The notes beneath the pieces are model-generated. The model was not told the origin of the DNA. It saw nothing but the letters and a program-made list of their open reading frames with translations, and ran no database searches. The translations under genes and the position numbers were made by a program. Source: an uncultured Methylococcaceae bacterium (GTDB taxonomy: Bacteria > Pseudomonadota > Gammaproteobacteria > Methylococcales > Methylococcaceae). From it: a DNA stretch of 49,360 bases. The number at the start of each line of letters is the position of its first letter. The stretch's first letter is position 1. The stretch is taken from assembly GCA_903934875.1 (NCBI GenBank), contig CAIZPP010000053.1, positions 1 through 49,360 on the forward strand, in the 5' to 3' direction. Below, piece after piece: positions 36,447 through 45,542 of the stretch.

Positions 36447-36606
36447 ACCTTCGCCAAGCTGGGGCTTGGCGTTCCCATTCCCTGCCTGTAACCCTTCGGG
36501 CGAACTCCGTTCGACCCAATCCGTTCCCAGTAACATCCGTGATCAATCCCTACTTAGGGGGTGGACTCCAAATAATGGCAAGGGTTCAATCGGAATTTAT
36601 TGCGAC
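36447..36606. other. Half palindrome and unassigned sequence before queF stop
   Basis: GCCAAGCTGGGGCTTGGCG and CGTTCCCATT at 36451-36480 is one half of the palindrome also at 47751-47802. The remaining 120 bp up to the queF stop codon show no gene I can support. Confidence 0.55.
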
Positions 36607-36996
36607 TTAAGGCAACACCACCGCATCCGGCGCAATCCAGCCTTCTTTGCGGTGCTCGACTACTACCGCCGTATAGATGCCGCCGCGCACGTTGAACTTG
36701 GCGGTGACGCGCATGAAATTGGGGTCGGTGGCAGCGACTAGGTCGTCTAGGACTTGGTTGGTGACGGCTTCGTGGAAAGCGCCGAGTTCGCGATAGGACC
36801 AGAAATACAATTTGAGCGATTTTAACTCTACGCACAATCCATCGGGCACGTATTCGATCAGGAACGTGGCGAAATCCGGCTGGCCGGTTTTGGGGCATAG
36901 GCAAGTGAATTCCGGTGCGTCGATGCGGATGGTGTAGTCTCTGCCGGGCTGCGGATTGGGGAAGGTTTCTAGTTCTTGGTTGGGGGCCGTGGACAT
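36607..36996 (-). CDS. queF: NADPH-dependent 7-cyano-7-deazaguanine reductase (type I)
   Basis: This enzyme reduces preQ0 to preQ1 in queuosine synthesis for tRNA. At 129 residues it is the short, homohexameric type. Signatures are visible: [17 protein letters not shown] with the catalytic Cys and the Asp that protonates the substrate, [13 protein letters not shown] as the QueF motif, and AFHEA with the conserved His and Glu. ATG at 36996 is preferred; a TTG at 37005 would add three residues. It is divergent from smc. No other queuosine gene lies in the window. Confidence 0.94.
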   Translation of the reverse strand: MSTAPNQELETFPNPQPGRDYTIRIDAPEFTCLCPKTGQPDFATFLIEYVPDGLCVELKSLKLYFWSYRELGAFHEAVTNQVLDDLVAATDPNFMRVTAKFNVRGGIYTAVVVEHRKEGWIAPDAVVLP

Positions 36997-37149
36997 GATG
37001 GTCAATGATTCACTTTAGTAATAATGCGCTTAGTCCGTTATAATAAGCCTTCGTTCCCGTCCAATCCAGACCAACTTTTGTCCTTTCCACGTTTATTTTC
37101 ACTGTTATTCCTAGCCGTAAACCCGGTAGGATGCTCTCGCGCCAAATAA

Positions 37150-40100
37150 ATGCGTCTGGACAAGATCAAACTTGCGGGCTTCAAGTCCTTTGTCGATCCG
37201 ACTTCAATCCCCCTGCCCGGAAATTTGGTCGGTGTGGTCGGTCCCAATGGCTGCGGCAAATCCAATATCATTGACGCGGTGCGTTGGGTGATGGGCGAGA
37301 GTTCGGCCAAACATTTGCGCGGCGAGTCCATGGCCGATGTGATCTTCAACGGTTCATCCACCCGCAAGCCCGTAGGAATGGCCTCGGTGGAGTTGGTGTT
37401 CGACAATGCCTGCGGCAGTGCGCCGGGGGAATATGCCAAGTACCAGGAAATTTCCATCAAGCGGCAAGTGACCCGGGACGGCGTGTCGGTTTATCTGCTT
37501 AACGGAGTCCGTTGCCGGCGCAAGGACATTACCGATATTTTTCTCGGCACCGGCCTGGGCGCGCGCAGTTACGCCATCATTGAACAGGGCACAATTTCCC
37601 GGCTGATTGAGGCCAAGCCTGACGAGCTGCGCGAGGTGATTGAGGAGGCGGCCGGCATTTCCAGATATAAGGAACGCCGTAACGAAACCGAAATCCGCAT
37701 GAGGCATACTCGGGAAAACTTGGAGCGGCTGCAAGATGTGCGTGACGAGGTGGCGAAGCAAATCGCCAACCTGCAACGCCAGGCGAAAAAGGCGGAAAAG
37801 TACACCGCTTTGAAGGAGGAGGAGCGTCTTTATCGGCTGCAATTGCTGGGTTTGCGCTGGCGTAAGTATGATCAGTTGCTGCAACAGCACCAAGCCGTTT
37901 TGCTGGAGTGTGAGACACAATACAGGGAGTTGGTGAGCGAAGAAAACCAACTTGTCGCCAAGGAAGAGGAGACGAGAGAAAAGAGGGAGAAATTGCAAAA
38001 AAAACTGAGTGACTGCCAGGGACGTTTTTACGAAGTGGGCGCGGAAATCAGCAGGCTAGACCAAGCGATCAAGCACACAGAGCAAACCCGTGACGGATTA
38101 CAGCGCGAGCGCGAGCGGCTCAAAGCCGAGCAGACCCAAGCCCAGGCGCAATTGGCGCTTGATCGTGAGCAGATTGACCTGGTGCGCGAGGAGTTGCTGA
38201 GCCTGGAGTCCGCCGTCAAAACCGCCCGGCAGGAGGAAGCGGCAGCCGCTGCACGACGGCAAGAGGCTGAACAGGCACTGAAAGCCTGGCGTGGCGAATG
38301 GGATTCTTTCCGATCTGGACAGGCCGGATGCAAGGCCCAGGTTGATGTGGAAAGGGCGCGCATCCGGCAAATGGAAGACCAGCAGCGGCAATTGCAAAGC
38401 CGCAGGGAGCGTTTGAGCAGGGAGCGGAATGAAATCGAAGATGGGCTGCGGGGTTCGGAATTGGAAAGTTTGCAAGAGACCTTGGACTTGCTGGAAACTG
38501 ACCAAGCTGAAGTCACCGCCCGTTTGCAGGCCTTGCAAGCGGTGGTGCGGACGCAGCGCCCCCTGGCCAAAGCCTGCCAAGAGGAATTGAACACTAAACG
38601 GGCACGCTTGCACACTGGCCAGGGCAAGATAAGTTCCTTGGAATTGCTGCAACAACATGCTATGGGCAAAGACCGCGCTGCTCTCAAGCAATGGTTGAGC
38701 GATGCCGCGCTGCATGATGCTAGCCGTTTGGCCGAACATCTGGAGGTTAGCCCCGGTTGGGAGTCGGCAGTGGAGAATGTGCTGGGGGTCCATTTGGAGG
38801 CCGTTTGCGTTGAAGATACCCGCCACTATCTTCCCTTGTTGAACAACGGGATGAACCCCGAGTCGATGGCCTTCTTCGAGCTTAGAAATTCCGCCTGCCA
38901 GCCTATGGAAAGGGAGGGCAAGAGAGGGGGGGCTAACGGGGCCGACAGCGAACGGCTGCTCGACTGCATCCAATCCTCATGGAATTTGGACCCCTTGCTA
39001 GGCGGTGTTTACCGTGCCAGCAGCTTGGCAGAGGGCAGGGAGTTATGCGCTCGGCTGGCGCAACACGAGTCAGTGGTGACACCAGACGGAGCCTGGATGG
39101 GGCAGGGTTGGTTAGTGCTGAAAAAGCCCGCAGATGCCAAGGCCGGGGTGTTGAAACGTGAGCGCGAATTGCGCGATTTGAAGGGGCAGCGTGAAGAATT
39201 GCAAGGCAATATCGATGAATTGGAGCAAAACCTGTTGCTGGCGGAAGAGTCCGCCCGGCTGGCAGAGCATGAGCGTGAGCAGCGCCAATCTGAATCCAAT
39301 CGGATAGCCGCCGAAATTTCCCGCCTAAAGTCCCAGACCAGTGCCTTGTCCGCCCGCTTCGAACAAGCCAATAAGCGTTTGCGCCAACTTAAATTGGAGC
39401 TGGAGGATGTGGAGGAGGGCCAGCGACACAATGCCGAGGAAATTGCCGAGGCCAAAACTCTGCTGCAACGCGCAGAACAGGGCACGGTCGAACTGGAGCG
39501 ACGCGCCGAAGATTTAAGCAGTCGCCAACCAACACTGGAGCAACACGCCAGCGAGTCGGAAGCCGTTTTGCGGAATGCCCGCGACAGAGTGCATGGACTG
39601 CGCAGCCGGATGGAAACATTAAAGTCCACTGAATCTCTGACCCTAAAGCATTTGGAACGGGGCGAGGGGCACAACCAACAGGCCAGAGAGCGGCTGGAAG
39701 AGTTGGCCCGGCGGATGGAAGAAGCCAGTGTGCCCATGGACGAGGAACGGGAAACCTTGCAGGAGTTGTTGGACCAGCGTATCAGGGTGGAGCGCGAACT
39801 GGCGGAACTGCGCGAAAAATCCACCGAGGCCGAAGCAGAACTGCGCACTTTTAGCGCGACAAAAATGCGCAAGGAGCGTGATTTGGATGCATTAAAGAAA
39901 CGCCTGGAAAAGACCAAGCTGGACTATCAGGAAAATGAGGTAAGGCGTTTGACGGTGCGGGAGCAGTTTGATGAAATTGGTGTCGTCCCCGAGCAGGTGA
40001 TTCCAGGCATTCCCGAGGAGGCCGAGGAAAAAGATTGGCAACAGAGGGTTACCCAGCTAGCCGATGAAATCGCCCGCTTGGGTGCCATCAATTTGGCCGC

Positions 40101-40692
40101 ATTGGACGAATTTAACGAGCAGTCCGGGCGTCTGCAAACTTTGGACCAGCAACGCCAGGATTTGGAAGAGTCGCAAGCCACCCTGGCGCAGGCCATGGAA
40201 AAGATCGACCGTGAATGCCGCACGCGCTTTAAGGATACCTTTGACCGGGTTAATGCCGGCATCCAGCGCATGTTTCCCAAACTATTCGGCGGTGGACAGG
40301 CTTATCTGGAGATGGTCGAGAGGGACCTGCTGGAAACCGGGGTGACTATCATGGCCCGCCCGCCCGGCAAGCGCAATAGTTCCATCCACTTGTTGTCCGG
40401 CGGTGAAAAAGCGCTGACGGCAGTGGCTTTGGTATTTTCCATCTTTGAGTTGAACCCTGCGCCTTTTTGTCTGTTGGACGAAGTGGATGCGCCGTTGGAC
40501 GATGCCAACGTCGTGCGCTTCAGCCAATTGGTAAAGGAAATGGCGGTGAAGGTACAATTCCTGTTTATATCCCATAATAAAGCAACTATGGAAATCGCCC
40601 AGCATTTGGCCGGGGTGACCATGAAAGAACCCGGTGTCTCCCGCATTGTTGCGGTGGACATCGATGAAGCCGTAGAACTCGCAGCACTGTAG
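37150..40692 (+). CDS. smc: Chromosome segregation protein SMC
   Basis: This 1180-residue ATPase of the SMC-ScpAB condensin organises and segregates the chromosome. The N-terminal head has Walker A GPNGCGKSN and QQ-type contacts. Two long coiled coils (about 170-500 and 670-1000) flank a hinge near residues 515-660 (GWESAVENVLGVHLEAVCVE). The C-terminal head has signature LSGGEKALTAVAL and Walker B FCLLDEVDAPLDD. The length is normal. The start at 37150 has no clear Shine-Dalgarno. It ends 10 bp before zipA, with which it forms an operon. Confidence 0.97.
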   Translation: MRLDKIKLAGFKSFVDPTSIPLPGNLVGVVGPNGCGKSNIIDAVRWVMGESSAKHLRGESMADVIFNGSSTRKPVGMASVELVFDNACGSAPGEYAKYQEISIKRQVTRDGVSVYLLNGVRCRRKDITDIFLGTGLGARSYAIIEQGTISRLIEAKPDELREVIEEAAGISRYKERRNETEIRMRHTRENLERLQDVRDEVAKQIANLQRQAKKAEKYTALKEEERLYRLQLLGLRWRKYDQLLQQHQAVLLECETQYRELVSEENQLVAKEEETREKREKLQKKLSDCQGRFYEVGAEISRLDQAIKHTEQTRDGLQRERERLKAEQTQAQAQLALDREQIDLVREELLSLESAVKTARQEEAAAAARRQEAEQALKAWRGEWDSFRSGQAGCKAQVDVERARIRQMEDQQRQLQSRRERLSRERNEIEDGLRGSELESLQETLDLLETDQAEVTARLQALQAVVRTQRPLAKACQEELNTKRARLHTGQGKISSLELLQQHAMGKDRAALKQWLSDAALHDASRLAEHLEVSPGWESAVENVLGVHLEAVCVEDTRHYLPLLNNGMNPESMAFFELRNSACQPMEREGKRGGANGADSERLLDCIQSSWNLDPLLGGVYRASSLAEGRELCARLAQHESVVTPDGAWMGQGWLVLKKPADAKAGVLKRERELRDLKGQREELQGNIDELEQNLLLAEESARLAEHEREQRQSESNRIAAEISRLKSQTSALSARFEQANKRLRQLKLELEDVEEGQRHNAEEIAEAKTLLQRAEQGTVELERRAEDLSSRQPTLEQHASESEAVLRNARDRVHGLRSRMETLKSTESLTLKHLERGEGHNQQARERLEELARRMEEASVPMDEERETLQELLDQRIRVERELAELREKSTEAEAELRTFSATKMRKERDLDALKKRLEKTKLDYQENEVRRLTVREQFDEIGVVPEQVIPGIPEEAEEKDWQQRVTQLADEIARLGAINLAALDEFNEQSGRLQTLDQQRQDLEESQATLAQAMEKIDRECRTRFKDTFDRVNAGIQRMFPKLFGGGQAYLEMVERDLLETGVTIMARPPGKRNSSIHLLSGGEKALTAVALVFSIFELNPAPFCLLDEVDAPLDDANVVRFSQLVKEMAVKVQFLFISHNKATMEIAQHLAGVTMKEPGVSRIVAVDIDEAVELAAL

Positions 40693-40702
40693 AGGTAATG
40701 TA

Positions 40703-41449
40703 ATGGAACAAATGGATAGCCAAACACTCCGTTTGCTATTGGCCGTAGTCGGCGTGTCTTTAATCGTAATCGTCTATATCTGGGGACGGTATAGGAAAAA
40801 AATGTTGGATTTTGTCAACCAGCGCGGCGAATACGACGAGTTGGAAGGTGAAGAGGAGCCGCCATCAGCCGAAGAGGTGTCCAAGCCTGTGAAAGCAGGG
40901 CACTATAGCGGTTCTTTGGCAAGGAAAGACCCGAAGATCAGTCTCAAGGAGCCGGATGGCGGGCAAAATGATGCCGGCCAGGACCCTCCCCAAAAACCGG
41001 TAGCGACGGACCCCCCCCGCCGGGAGCCGCCCAAAACCGACCCTTTGGGTGCGCCTTTCCTGATCCAGATCAGCGTCGTCGCCAAAACGGGTTACTTCAA
41101 CGGATTGCAATTGCGCGATGCCTTGGACGATTTGCGCTTGATTTACGGTGACATGGGAATTTACCACCGCTATGACCGTGAGTATCGCATTCCGCTGTTC
41201 AGTGTCGCCAGCCTGGTGGAGCCAGGCACTTTTCCGATCAAAGACATGGAAAGTTTCCGCTGTCCCGGTGTGGTGCTGTTCTTCCAGCCGCCGCAAGTGG
41301 AGGACCCGCAGGTGGTGTTCGACGATCTAGTCGCCACTTGCCACGAACTGGCAATGCGCTTAAACGGCGTGGAATGGGACGAAAAGCGCCAGCCTTTGAC
41401 TTTGGACAAAATCGCCCAGATGCGCACGCGCTTGCGCGAGGCTTACTAG
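40703..41449 (+). CDS. zipA: Cell division protein ZipA
   Basis: This 248-residue inner-membrane protein tethers FtsZ to the membrane. The N-terminus has one membrane helix (LLLAVVGVSLIVIVYIWG) followed by RYRKK. A charged, Pro-rich linker spans residues about 45-115. The FtsZ-binding C-domain runs over about 118-248 (FLIQISVVAKTGYFNG, PGVVLFFQPP, AMRLNGVEWDEKRQPL). AGAGG lies seven bases before the ATG. It follows smc by 10 bp. In many gammaproteobacteria ligA comes next, but here repeats and an M48 peptidase follow. Confidence 0.95.
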   Translation: MEQMDSQTLRLLLAVVGVSLIVIVYIWGRYRKKMLDFVNQRGEYDELEGEEEPPSAEEVSKPVKAGHYSGSLARKDPKISLKEPDGGQNDAGQDPPQKPVATDPPRREPPKTDPLGAPFLIQISVVAKTGYFNGLQLRDALDDLRLIYGDMGIYHRYDREYRIPLFSVASLVEPGTFPIKDMESFRCPGVVLFFQPPQVEDPQVVFDDLVATCHELAMRLNGVEWDEKRQPLTLDKIAQMRTRLREAY

Positions 41450-41527
41450 CGGATGTTGCGCACACGCCGGCAAAGCGTTGCCGGCCTACGGCGGAGGTGC
41501 CATGCTATAAGATGGCTGCGGAAGTAA

Positions 41528-41582
41528 AGAAGCCCGTCATTTCGGCATGGATGCCGAAATCCAGCGTCCAAGGATGGCAAAC
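41528..41582. repeat. Half copy of the CCCGTCATTTCGGCATGGAT family
   Basis: It contains CCCGTCATTTCGGCATGGAT and CCAGCGTCCAAGGATGGCAA, but the opposing half is missing. It directly precedes the inner-shell element at 41591. Confidence 0.7.
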
Positions 41583-41590
41583 TCGGAGCA

Positions 41591-41719
41591 CTGATGTTAC
41601 GCATGGAGTGGCAAAGCTCGCTTTGCCCGTCAAGGCAAGCCTTGACACTCCAAAACGAATCGCTGTAGGTCGGCAATCCTTTGCCGATAACAGCACAGGG
41701 GCAATGTGCGTAACGTCAG
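41591..41719. repeat. Inner-shell element, AAGCTCGCTTTGCC cargo, copy 2
   Basis: The ends are CTGATGTTACGCA and TGCGTAACGTCAG, with one mismatch. The cargo matches 25552-25678. It sits in the 377-bp gap between zipA and the M48 peptidase gene. Confidence 0.9.
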
Positions 41720-41798
41720 TTAACAAAGAAAAATAATAAAGGACACTCAATCAAACCATCCTGTGTGTCTGTGCTTTGCAAAATAATATAACTTAACA

Positions 41799-41827
41799 AG
41801 TAATTATTTGATATTAAAAAAGCTGTA
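41799..41827 (+). repeat. 29-bp outer-shell repeat supplying an ATG
   Basis: AGTAATT, four variable bases, and GATATTAAAAAAGCTGTA. The final A is the first base of the M48 peptidase start codon. Confidence 0.82.
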
Positions 41828-43689
41828 TGACCAACGAAGAATTTGACAAACGGGTATTTGAGCTTGAGGCTTATGCCCGGCGCAATCCAGGCGTGTACAA
41901 ATTCCGCGTCTTGCTGTTGGCGATGCTAGGCAACGCCTACCTAGGCTTGGTCTTGCTACTTGTTACGGCTACCCTGCTGGTGTTGCTGGCTTCTGTCAAG
42001 TTGTTCGGCGCCCTTGCGCTGAAGCTGATCTTTATCGTCGGCGTTTTTCTTTGGATGCTGCTAAAGGCATTGTGGGTGCAGGTCTACCCCCCTAAGGGCA
42101 CAAGAATCCAAGCCTCTGATGCGCCAGAACTGTTTGCTGTGATTTATGAGCTGTGCCACAAGCTGGGCGCGCCGCGCTTTCACCATGTGCTGGTGACCGA
42201 AGACTTAAACGCCGGCGTGGTGCAGGTTCCAAGGCTTAGCCTGTTCGGCTGGCATAGAAACTATCTGTTGCTCGGCCTGCCGTTGATGAAATCCCTAAGC
42301 GTCGATCAATTTAAGGCGGTGCTGGCGCATGAGTTTGGTCATCTTGCCAAAGGGCATGGGCGGCTGTCGAATTGGGTTTACCTCCAACGTATGCGCTGGA
42401 GCCGTCTGATGGCCGGTTTGGAGGCTAACAAAAGCAAGGGCAGTTTTCTTTTTACCCCCTTTCTTAAATGGTATGCGCCTTATTTCAATGCTTATTCTTA
42501 TCCCCTGGCACGCGCCAACGAGTACGAGGCGGACGCAACTTCCGTCCGGCTGACCTCTCCGCGAACGGTCGCCGAGGCGCTGACCAATGTTGATGTGGTG
42601 AGTAATTACATCAGTGAGCGCTACTGGCCGCAAATATACAAACAGGCGGATGACCTGCCGCAGCCCATTGTCGGTCCTTTTGCCAATCTGGGCGAGCGCT
42701 TCGCCAGTGAGCTTGACGAGGTGAGTGCGAAGGGCTGGCTGGAGCGGGCGTTGGCTAGCCGTACCACTTCTGGCGACACCCATCCGGCTTTGGCTGACCG
42801 TCTCCGCGCCATTGGTGAAACACCGCATCTGCACCCGCCGGCAGCAGGACGCGCAGCGGACCAACTGCTAGGTCCGGCCCTTGCACTCATTACCGATAGT
42901 TTCGACCGCCGTTGGCAAGAATACATCCTGCCGACTTGGCAGGGTCGGCATCAGCAAGTGCAGGCGAGCCGCCTCCGGCTTGCAGAACTTGACGAACGGC
43001 ACGGAAGGGGCGAGGAGCTTACACTTGAGGACGCATATGACCGGGCCAGACTGACCGAGTCGATAGGCAGCGATGCCGATGCCGCGCTTGCACAGTTTTG
43101 CGCCTTGCTGGATGGTGAACCGGATAATGCATTGTTTAACTATAACCTCGGCATCCGCTTGCTGGCGCGGGACGACGAGGCAGGGTTCGGACTGGTCGAA
43201 CGGGCCATGCAACTTGACGAAGAAGCAGCCGTGAGTTGCTGTGAAGTTTTGCGCGATTATTGCCGGTGTCATGGACGCGAGGAAGATACCAAAGTCTGGC
43301 AGCGGCGTTTGTCCGATAGCATCCAATTGAAACACTTGGCCGACCAGGAAAGAAGCGAACTCTTGCTGAAAGACCAATTTGAACCCCACGGCTTGGCAGA
43401 GGAAGGATTGGCTGTGTTGCAGGCCGGCCTGCGATCTGTCGAAGGACTGCGCAAAGCCTATTTGGTGAAAAAATGCCTCAAGCATCAGCCCAACCGTTCC
43501 TTCTATGTGTTTGGCTACGCGGTTACTGGCCGGTTCCGTTTGCATAATAAGCGCAGAGCTGCCGAGGCATTGCTGCGCATCAAGGAAACGGTTAAGTTCC
43601 CCGGCGAGACATTAATAATTAATATAGAGGGAGGCAACGCCCGCTTTGAGCGGAAGTTGAAGAGGGTCGGCCAGGCCAGGGTTCTGTGA
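41827..43689 (+). CDS. M48 family metallopeptidase with C-terminal repeat region
   Basis: The 620-residue membrane protease has two hydrophobic helices (about 28-80). The zinc motif is HEFGH near residues 168-172 in AVLAHEFGHLAKGHG, and the third ligand is probably Glu in ANEYEADAT near 231. Such proteins degrade or process membrane and secreted proteins (HtpX/Ste24 relatives). The C-terminal half (about 380-600) is acidic and helical, with TPR-like segments (NALFNYNLGIRLLARDDEA). The chosen ATG immediately abuts a 29-bp repeat and no Shine-Dalgarno is visible, so initiation may be leaderless-like or use repeat sequence. The substrate is unknown. Confidence 0.87.
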   Translation: MTNEEFDKRVFELEAYARRNPGVYKFRVLLLAMLGNAYLGLVLLLVTATLLVLLASVKLFGALALKLIFIVGVFLWMLLKALWVQVYPPKGTRIQASDAPELFAVIYELCHKLGAPRFHHVLVTEDLNAGVVQVPRLSLFGWHRNYLLLGLPLMKSLSVDQFKAVLAHEFGHLAKGHGRLSNWVYLQRMRWSRLMAGLEANKSKGSFLFTPFLKWYAPYFNAYSYPLARANEYEADATSVRLTSPRTVAEALTNVDVVSNYISERYWPQIYKQADDLPQPIVGPFANLGERFASELDEVSAKGWLERALASRTTSGDTHPALADRLRAIGETPHLHPPAAGRAADQLLGPALALITDSFDRRWQEYILPTWQGRHQQVQASRLRLAELDERHGRGEELTLEDAYDRARLTESIGSDADAALAQFCALLDGEPDNALFNYNLGIRLLARDDEAGFGLVERAMQLDEEAAVSCCEVLRDYCRCHGREEDTKVWQRRLSDSIQLKHLADQERSELLLKDQFEPHGLAEEGLAVLQAGLRSVEGLRKAYLVKKCLKHQPNRSFYVFGYAVTGRFRLHNKRRAAEALLRIKETVKFPGETLIINIEGGNARFERKLKRVGQARVL

Positions 43690-43696
43690 ATCCAGC

Positions 43697-43721
43697 GTTT
43701 TGTTGATGTTAAAAACGCTGT
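43697..43721 (+). repeat. Partial 29-bp outer-shell repeat
   Basis: GATGTTAAAAACGCTGT lies eight to thirty-two bases after the M48 peptidase stop. Only the right part of the unit is conserved. Confidence 0.6.
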
Positions 43722-43754
43722 CATTAAGTTTGCTTTAAGGTGCTTGGGTTTTAA

Positions 43755-43870
43755 TACAGCATATTCAACATCAAAGAGTTACTTGATAGTGGGCGCAATG
43801 CAAAGAGACGCGCCCGACGGTTTTTGCCGACGTGTGCGTAACATCAGATTGTCAAGATAAAATCGCTGTA
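43755..43870. repeat. 116-bp outer-shell element
   Basis: The left end (43755-43783, TACAGCATATTCAACATC) is an intact reversed 29-bp unit, and the right end finishes AAGATAAAATCGCTGTA. A solo inner-shell right end, TGCGTAACATCAG, lies at 43835-43847, so this copy seems to have lost most of its inner shell. It ends 13 bp before the small secreted protein gene. Confidence 0.75.
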
Positions 43871-43883
43871 AGCGAGGAGCCTT

Positions 43884-44165
43884 ATGAACACCGTAACTAA
43901 AAGTCTTATTGCCCGATGGTCTTTTATTGTCCTGTTTGGCCTGGTTTTTAGTTTGCCGACATTTGCTCATGGTTATGGGGGCGGTTACTGGCGGCCCCAC
44001 GGGTATTATGGTTGGCAGCGTCCTTATTATCCGCCCCCGGCTATCTATGTGCCTGGCCCGCGTTTTGTGCCAGTCCCGCCCCCGGTCGTTTATGGCGCTC
44101 CACCCATTTGGCGGGCATCGCCACCGCCGGTGTGGCTGCATCCCCATCGCTATGGATGGCGCTAG
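43884..44165 (+). CDS. Small secreted Pro/Tyr/Gly-rich protein, hypothetical
   Basis: This 93-residue protein has a signal peptide (SFIVLFGLVFSLPTFAHG, cut after FA). The short mature part is rich in Pro, Tyr, Gly and Trp (GYGGGYWRPHGYYGW, YYPPPAIYVPGPRF) and resembles small periplasmic proteins of unknown function. GAGGAG five bases before the ATG supports the start. I do not recognise a function. Confidence 0.75.
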   Translation: MNTVTKSLIARWSFIVLFGLVFSLPTFAHGYGGGYWRPHGYYGWQRPYYPPPAIYVPGPRFVPVPPPVVYGAPPIWRASPPPVWLHPHRYGWR

Positions 44166-44210
44166 GGGCTGGTTGGCGGGTTACGAACCGGGCAGTCTTT
44201 GAATTTATAC

Positions 44211-44270
44211 CGGGAGTGCAAGGCCTACCTTGCCTTTAGATGCCATCGCAAGGCAGGCCTTGCACTCCCG
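44211..44270. repeat. Perfect 60-bp hairpin
   Basis: CGGGAGTGCAAGGCC and GGCCTTGCACTCCCG are perfect complements around about 30 bp that also hold CTACCTTGC/GCAAGGCAG pairing. It lies 45 bp after the small secreted protein and may work as a terminator, but there is no T-run. Confidence 0.8.
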
Positions 44271-44297
44271 CATCACTTTTTATCGTACCCAGTTTTA

Positions 44298-44349
44298 AGG
44301 CTTGCCTTGACAGGCAAAGCGAGCTTTGCCACTCCATGTGTAACATCAG
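44298..44349. repeat. Truncated inner-shell element
   Basis: Only the right end is present, TGTGTAACATCAG, with cargo GGCAAAGCGAGCTTTGCC. The cargo is the reverse complement of that at 41591-41719. The left half is absent. Confidence 0.7.
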
Positions 44350-44431
44350 TTGGGAATCACTGCCGCACTACCGCGAAAGGTTTCAACAAGGTAAAATTCC
44401 CGGCTTTGAAAATACAATCTAAAATAATCCT

Positions 44432-45352
44432 ATGCAGCATTACCTGGAAGCAAATCAAGACTACCGCACCGATACCCTGCGCCACGGGGCTGAATTTACC
44501 GAGGAAGAAATCCGTGTCGATACCGCCAAGCATTATGACGACTGCTATTGGGATTACCGCACGGCGTGGTTCGACAATGAAAACCTGGCCCTGCATTATG
44601 GTTACTGGGAAGATGGCATCAAAACCCACAGCCAGGCGCTGCTGAACAAGAACCGCATTCTGCTTGAAATTGCGGGGATCAAACCGGAGGACCATGTGTT
44701 GGATGCCGGCTGCGGCATCGGCGGCAGTTCCATTTGGCTGGCGAAGAATGCCGGTTGCCGGGCGAGCGGCATCACGGTCAGCGCCGAACAGGTGGAACAT
44801 GCCAGGCGCAACGCCGAGCGGCACGGGGTTTCTGACCGGGTGGCTTTCCAAGTGGCGGATTTCTGCAATACGCCGTTTCCTGATGAGACTTTCGACGTGG
44901 TTTGGGCCATCGAAAGCAGTTGCTATGCCACGGACAAGCGGGATTTTTTCCGCGAGGCCTATCGTTTGCTTAAAAAGGGCGGCACGCTGATAGCCTGTGA
45001 CGGTTACGCCACGCGCCGGGAATTCAATGAGGAAGAATGGCAATGGGTCATGGATTGCCTGAACGGCTGGGCCGTGCCTAATCTTTCCACGGTGGAGGAG
45101 TTCCAACAGGGCATGGAGGAATGCGGCTTTACCGAGGTCCACATCACCGAAGCCACCAAAGAGAGTCTGCCGTCCTCCCGCAGGATGTATTTGACGGCCC
45201 TATGGACTGCGCCTATGCAATGGATCATGCACTATTTGGGATTGCGGAAAAAAGCCCAGACCGCCAATTACAAGGTGGCCATCGCACAATGGAAAGTGTT
45301 TCATAATGGCTTGGTGCGTTATTGTTTGTTCCGTGCCAAGAAGCCAGCCTAG
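44432..45352 (+). CDS. SAM-dependent methyltransferase (class I)
   Basis: This 306-residue cytoplasmic enzyme has the class I SAM fold. Motif I is VLDAGCGIGGSSIWLA at about 89-104, followed by GITVSAEQVEHARRNAE, then FDVVWAIESSCYA and LLKKGGTLIACDGY. The long lead (LHYGYWEDG near residue 55) resembles tocopherol- and sterol-type methyltransferases and some N-methyltransferases. The substrate cannot be told from the sequence. No Shine-Dalgarno is obvious, and the start lies 82 bp after a truncated palindrome. The repeat element at 45358 begins five bases after the stop. Confidence 0.85.
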   Translation: MQHYLEANQDYRTDTLRHGAEFTEEEIRVDTAKHYDDCYWDYRTAWFDNENLALHYGYWEDGIKTHSQALLNKNRILLEIAGIKPEDHVLDAGCGIGGSSIWLAKNAGCRASGITVSAEQVEHARRNAERHGVSDRVAFQVADFCNTPFPDETFDVVWAIESSCYATDKRDFFREAYRLLKKGGTLIACDGYATRREFNEEEWQWVMDCLNGWAVPNLSTVEEFQQGMEECGFTEVHITEATKESLPSSRRMYLTALWTAPMQWIMHYLGLRKKAQTANYKVAIAQWKVFHNGLVRYCLFRAKKPA

Positions 45353-45357
45353 GGGGC

Positions 45358-45528
45358 TTAGGCGATTTCCAATAATGAATCCACCAAAACCGAAATGAAT
45401 TGTCCACGAAAATTACGAACCATTCCTCCGCAAGCCACCTTGCCAAGCTGGTGCTTGGCGTTCCTTCTGGGAGCGCCAAGCCCCAGCTTGGCCTTTGGAT
45501 GGGATGTTCTTTCTCGGATATCACCTAA
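45358..45528 (+). repeat. 171-bp element with GCCAAGCTGG core, copy B
   Basis: The ends TTAGGCGATTTCC and GGATATCACCTAA are imperfect inverted repeats. Its layout matches 25803-25970 along the whole length, and 25155-25249 is a half copy in the other orientation. Its core is the palindrome GCCAAGCTGGTGCTTGGCG / GCGCCAAGCCCCAGCTTGGC. It ends 14 bp before the next gene's start. Confidence 0.85.
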
Positions 45529-45542
45529 CTGTGGAGCGTGGT

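Noticed and set aside
38098-39917. Long antisense frames inside smc
   Set aside because: They lie opposite the coiled-coil regions of smc, are Ser/Arg/Leu-rich mirror frames and carry no domain.
45495-45542. Longer N-terminus for the L7/L12-like protein
   Set aside because: These codons lie in the end of a 171-bp repeat. ATG 45543 has GGAG at the correct distance.
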